DNA from: Planctomycetota bacterium
Lineage (GTDB): Bacteria; Planctomycetota; Phycisphaerae; FEN-1346; JAACEH01
Direction: 5' to 3'
NCBI GenBank assembly: GCA_016935955.1
Contig: JAFGPY010000155.1
Span: forward strand, 1 to 11,145
DNA: 11,145 nt
Positions 8,694 through 11,145 of the stretch are shown here, one piece after another. Each line of letters starts with the position of its first letter. Within the stretch, counting starts at the first letter, position 1. The position numbers and the translations under genes were made by a program. The notes beneath the pieces are model-generated. The model did not search any database and was not told where the DNA came from. It saw only the letters and a list, made by a program, of their open reading frames with translations.

Positions 8694-9761
8694 ATGACCC
8701 TGTCGGGCGAATCCGCCGACCGCTACAGCCGCCAACTGCGATTTGCCGGCCTCGGAGCCGAGGGCCAGCAGCGGCTGATGGCCGCCCGAGTGGCCGTCAT
8801 CGGCTGCGGGGCCCTGGGATCGACAATCGCCGAAATCCTCGTCCGGGCCGGCGTGGGCATGGTCCGCCTGGTGGACCGCGATTTCGTGGACGCCTCGAAC
8901 CTGCCGCGGCAATCCCTGTTCGACGAGCGGGATGTCGCTGAGGTGCAGCCCAAGACCGTCGCTGCGGCCCGCCGTTTGCGAGCCATCAACTCGCGGTGCC
9001 GCATCGAGCCCGTCGTCGCCCACGTCTCGACGCGGACCGTCGAGGGGATGATCAAGGCGGTCGACCTGGTGATGGACGGAACCGACAATTTTCAGACGCG
9101 GTTCCTGCTCAACGATGCCGCCGTGAAGCACAAGCGGCCGTGGATCTTCGGATCGGCCCTGGCGGCTCACGGTATGATGATGGTCGTTCGCCCGGGCCTG
9201 ACGCCGTGCCTGCGCTGCGTCCTGGGCGACGTGCCACCGCAAGGCGCCGTGCCCAGTTGCGACCAGGAAGGCATCTTGGCCTCGACCGTGCACACGGTTG
9301 CAGCCCTTCAATGCGTCGAGGCGATCAAGCTGCTGGCCGGGCGGCATGACGACCTTGAACGCCGCCTGGTCGATTTCGACCTGTGGGCCGGGCGCTTCGA
9401 CTATCGAGGCGTCGGCAAGCTGCGCGGCAAGGGCCTCTGCCCCACCTGCGAACAGTCGCGCTACGAGTACCTCGACGGGGCCCTGGAGCCGCCCGTCCAA
9501 CTGGCCGGTCGTGACGGCGTGCACGTCATGCCGCCCGAGGGGCGCGGGGCGATCGATCTCGACTTCGTCACCGCCGCGGCGCTTAAGCACGCCGGCAAGC
9601 GCGGCCTGATCCGCAATGACCACCTGGTGCGCTTCTGTCCCCGGGGCTTGAAGGTGACCGTCTTCGCCGACGGGCGGGCGATCGTCCAGGGCACGACCGA
9701 CGCCGACGAGGCCCGCGAGGTCTACGACCGTTACGTGACTTGGGCGGAGGATCGGCGGTAG
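8694..9761 (+). CDS. ThiF/MoeB/HesA-family E1-like adenylyltransferase
   Basis: This 355-residue cytoplasmic enzyme activates the C-terminal glycine of a ubiquitin-like sulfur carrier (ThiS or MoaD type) by adenylation. It starts with RYSRQL (10-15). The nucleotide-binding loop is GCGALG (37-42). D61, D63, N69, R72, Q73 and K87 sit at ATP-contacting and catalytic positions, and D131 in DGTDN is the metal-binding Asp. Two zinc CxxC pairs are present (C172/C175 and C249/C252). C189 falls near the ThiF thioester-cysteine position. An extra domain of about 85 residues (270-355), ending DGRAIVQGTTDADEAREVY, replaces the rhodanese domain of MoeZ-like enzymes. The start at 8694 is chosen over an upstream in-frame ATG (8562) for its ribosome binding site and promoter, and for homology beginning there. 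ThiF is the likeliest role because of CysK nearby, but MoeB cannot be excluded. Confidence 0.88.
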   Translation: MTLSGESADRYSRQLRFAGLGAEGQQRLMAARVAVIGCGALGSTIAEILVRAGVGMVRLVDRDFVDASNLPRQSLFDERDVAEVQPKTVAAARRLRAINSRCRIEPVVAHVSTRTVEGMIKAVDLVMDGTDNFQTRFLLNDAAVKHKRPWIFGSALAAHGMMMVVRPGLTPCLRCVLGDVPPQGAVPSCDQEGILASTVHTVAALQCVEAIKLLAGRHDDLERRLVDFDLWAGRFDYRGVGKLRGKGLCPTCEQSRYEYLDGALEPPVQLAGRDGVHVMPPEGRGAIDLDFVTAAALKHAGKRGLIRNDHLVRFCPRGLKVTVFADGRAIVQGTTDADEAREVYDRYVTWAEDRR

Positions 9762-10080
9762 AATGCCGGAGGGTGCCCCAAGCAACCGGTAGGATGAGCA
9801 TCATGGCCACGACAAGCGTGGCCATGCCACCCCGGAAGAATTGCGGGTGCCATGGCGGCTTGTTCTGAGCCTGTCGAAGGGCCGTCGTGTGCCGCCATGC
9901 GAAGGTCGAGCCGTATTCGGCATGCCTGCAGGGGCAGGCATGGCACCCGCAGTCGGCGGCAGCGACAACTTGCCAGGCCGGTGCCATGGCCGCTTGCGGC
10001 CATGCGTGTGGAAGACAATGACCGGCATGCTTCTGCCCTGTGACGCCGCTCGGGATCAGCGACAAGCAGAAGCACCCCCT
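9762..10080 (+). repeat. Hairpin-rich intergenic repeat region
   Basis: This part of the 409-bp gene-free stretch holds nested inverted repeats sharing CATGGC/CATGCC cores. Stem 1 is CATGGCCACG/CGTGGCCATG (9802-9811, 9817-9826). A 13-bp outer stem, TGCGGGTGCCATG/CATGGCACCCGCA (9842-9854, 9939-9951), encloses or competes with CATGGCGGC/GCCGCCATG (9851-9859, 9891-9899) and CATGCCTGC/GCAGGCATG (9921-9929, 9934-9942). Then come CATGGCCGC/GCGGCCATG (9985-9993, 9996-10004) and GCTTCTG/CAGAAGC (10029-10035, 10067-10073). GGTGCCATGGC recurs directly (9846-9856, 9980-9990). No transposase is present, so a non-autonomous dispersed repeat is the likely class. Open frames here, on both strands, are by-products of the repeat. 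Confidence 0.7.
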
Positions 10081-10100
10081 TGGTCGGAGCCGGCGGCACC

Positions 10101-10129
10101 TTGCCCGGCCGCGGGGCAGCCGATACCAT
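10101..10129 (+). promoter_or_regulatory. Possible promoter for cysK
   Basis: TTGCCC (10101-10106) and TACCAT (10124-10129) each match four of six consensus bases and are exactly 17 bp apart. A start near 10136 would give a 35-nt leader. GGGGAG (10159-10164) lies six bases before the ATG as ribosome binding site. The boxes are moderate, so chance is possible. Confidence 0.35.
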
Positions 10130-10170
10130 AGCCAGAAGATTTCGCGCGAGAGTCGTTTGGGGAGAAAGTC

Positions 10171-11091
10171 ATGGCCGCACGTTTTGAGAGCATCACGCAG
10201 ACGGTAGGCAACACGCCGTTGGTTCGCGTGCGCGGACTCGCGCCGGGCGGAGCACGCGTCTACGCCAAACTCGAGTACTTCAATCCGCTGTCGAGCGTCA
10301 AGGACCGCATCGGCGTGGCGATGATCGATGCGGCCGAGCGCGACGGCAAGATCGTCGCCGGCACCGAGATCATCGAGCCCACGAGCGGCAACACGGGCAT
10401 TGCCCTGGCCTTCGTCTGCGCCGCTCGCGGCTACAAGCTCACGCTGACCATGCCCGAGAGCATGAGCGTCGAGCGGCGGAAATTGCTGGCGGCCCTGGGC
10501 GCCAACCTGGTGCTGACCCCGGCCGCTGAAGGCATGAACGGGGCGATCCGCAAAGCCGGCGAACTGTGCCAGGCCAACCCGGCGTCGTTCATGCCCAACC
10601 AGTTCGAGAACCCGGCCAACCCCGAGATGCATCGCCGCACAACGGGGCCGGAGATCTGGGACGCCACCGGCGGGCAGGTCGACGTGCTGGTGGCCGGCGT
10701 GGGCACCGGCGGCACGATCACGGGGACCGGCGAATTCCTGAAGGGTCGCAAGGCGTCGGTCCGCGTGGTGGCGGTGGAGCCGGCGGGCTCGCCCGTCCTC
10801 AGCGGCGGCAACCCCGGCAAGCATTCGATCCAGGGCATCGGCGCGGGCTTCGTGCCCAAGGCTCTCAACACGAAAATCCTCGACGAAGTGATCCAGGTGG
10901 CCGACGAGGAGGCCTTCGCCATGGCCCGCCGCGCGCCGCGCGAGGAAGGACTGCTGGTGGGCATCTCCAGCGGGGCGGCGCTGCATGCGGCGAGCGTCCT
11001 GGCCGCGCGGCCGGAGTACAAGGACAAGACCATTGTCGTCATCATTCCCAGTTGTGGTGAACGCTACTTGAGCACGCCGCTGTTTTCCTGA
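10171..11091 (+). CDS. cysK: Cysteine synthase A (O-acetylserine sulfhydrylase)
   Basis: This 306-residue pyridoxal-phosphate enzyme makes cysteine from O-acetylserine and sulfide in the cytoplasm. The family start [13 protein letters not shown] (8-20) is intact. K44 in SVKDR is the Schiff-base lysine. The substrate loop TSGNTG (71-76) and the phosphate-binding run GTGGTITG (178-185) are present. The C-terminal part has GISSGAA and ends with [10 protein letters not shown]. Cys295 stands in [10 protein letters not shown] where a serine is commoner. Length is normal for CysK. The ATG is preceded by GGGGAG at good spacing. The thiF-like gene lies 409 bp upstream on the same strand but a repeat region intervenes, so separate transcription is likely. 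CysM-type substrate preference cannot be excluded from sequence alone. Confidence 0.94.
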   Translation: MAARFESITQTVGNTPLVRVRGLAPGGARVYAKLEYFNPLSSVKDRIGVAMIDAAERDGKIVAGTEIIEPTSGNTGIALAFVCAARGYKLTLTMPESMSVERRKLLAALGANLVLTPAAEGMNGAIRKAGELCQANPASFMPNQFENPANPEMHRRTTGPEIWDATGGQVDVLVAGVGTGGTITGTGEFLKGRKASVRVVAVEPAGSPVLSGGNPGKHSIQGIGAGFVPKALNTKILDEVIQVADEEAFAMARRAPREEGLLVGISSGAALHAASVLAARPEYKDKTIVVIIPSCGERYLSTPLFS

Positions 11092-11114
11092 GCGGCGCTG
11101 GAACAGGAGTTGAT

Positions 11115-11145
11115 GTGCCTTCCGACAACCGACGCGTTGACCTGC
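11115..11145 (+). CDS. Possible start of the next gene (partial at right edge)
   Basis: After cysK ends, AGGAG (11105-11109) is followed by five bases and GTG (11115), which opens a frame reading (M)PSDNRRVDL to the window edge. An ATG at 11113 in another frame (MCLPTTDALTC) lies closer to the box than is usual. A gene 23 bp after cysK would fit an operon, but with about ten codons visible no family can be named. Confidence 0.3.
   Translation, partial: MPSDNRRVDL

Noticed and set aside
9802..9826. Intrinsic terminator for the ThiF gene
   Set aside because: The 10-bp stem is perfect, but no T-run follows on either strand and it belongs to the larger repeat array.
9841..10131. A 96-codon plus-strand frame in the intergenic region (could be a small protein or sulfur carrier)
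   Set aside because: It is translated repeat sequence (contains VLSLSKG), has no ribosome binding site and no ubiquitin-like pattern or terminal Gly-Gly.
9762..10170. CRISPR array
   Set aside because: The repeats are inverted, unevenly spaced and of different lengths; there are no regular spacers and no cas genes.
9583..10986. A 467-codon minus-strand frame spanning the thiF end, repeat region and cysK
   Set aside because: It is antisense to two clear enzymes, and the middle is the hairpin repeat, which is open in several frames by composition.

Overview
The window is GC-rich bacterial chromosome in which almost every base belongs to a gene. It carries nine complete protein genes, a possible gene tail at the left edge and a possible gene start at the right edge. 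No RNA gene, CRISPR array or insertion sequence is visible. The organism cannot be named from sequence alone. A member of the Planctomycetota (perhaps Phycisphaerae or a relative) is my best inference. The grounds are high GC, a secreted haplotype of c-type-cytochrome-like protein with planctomycete style, and a MoxR/DUF58/DUF4350/DUF4129 locus beside a CATGGC-type hairpin repeat region.

Layout. (1) 1-149: probable tail of an upstream gene, then a strong sigma70-like promoter. (2) 150-1990, plus strand: an RDD-family membrane protein and a SpoIIM-family (stage II sporulation protein M-like) membrane protein, overlapping by 4 bp. (3) 1957-7601, minus strand, read right to left: a six-segment membrane protein, a DUF4129 protein, a DUF4350 protein, a MoxR-family AAA+ ATPase and a DUF58 protein. 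These are separated by 25 bp or less, or overlap, so they look like one operon. Its last gene overlaps the SpoIIM gene tail-to-tail by 34 bp. (4) 7602-7710: short spacer with hairpins. (5) 7711-8499, minus: secreted protein with a C-X4-C-H motif. (6) 8500-8693: divergent promoter region. (7) 8694-9761, plus: ThiF/MoeB-type E1-like adenylyltransferase. (8) 9762-10170: 409 bp of non-coding sequence packed with inverted repeats, then a likely promoter. (9) 10171-11091, plus: cysteine synthase CysK. (10) 11092-11145: possible start of the next gene.

How the genes fit together. The RDD, SpoIIM, MoxR, DUF58, DUF4350, DUF4129 and polytopic membrane proteins belong to families that recur together in bacterial genomes. 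MoxR ATPases are thought to act as chaperones that mature or activate complexes through partners with a von Willebrand A-like fold, here the DUF58 protein. The other members are membrane anchored, so a membrane-associated MoxR system is the natural reading; its substrate is not shown by the sequence. The right-hand part points to sulfur metabolism: ThiF/MoeB enzymes activate sulfur-carrier proteins and CysK makes cysteine. No carrier protein is encoded between them.

The observations most worth a second look are a possible ACG start codon for the DUF4350 gene, the hairpin-rich intergenic region, the C-X4-C-H secreted protein, and the convergent splitting of the MoxR locus.
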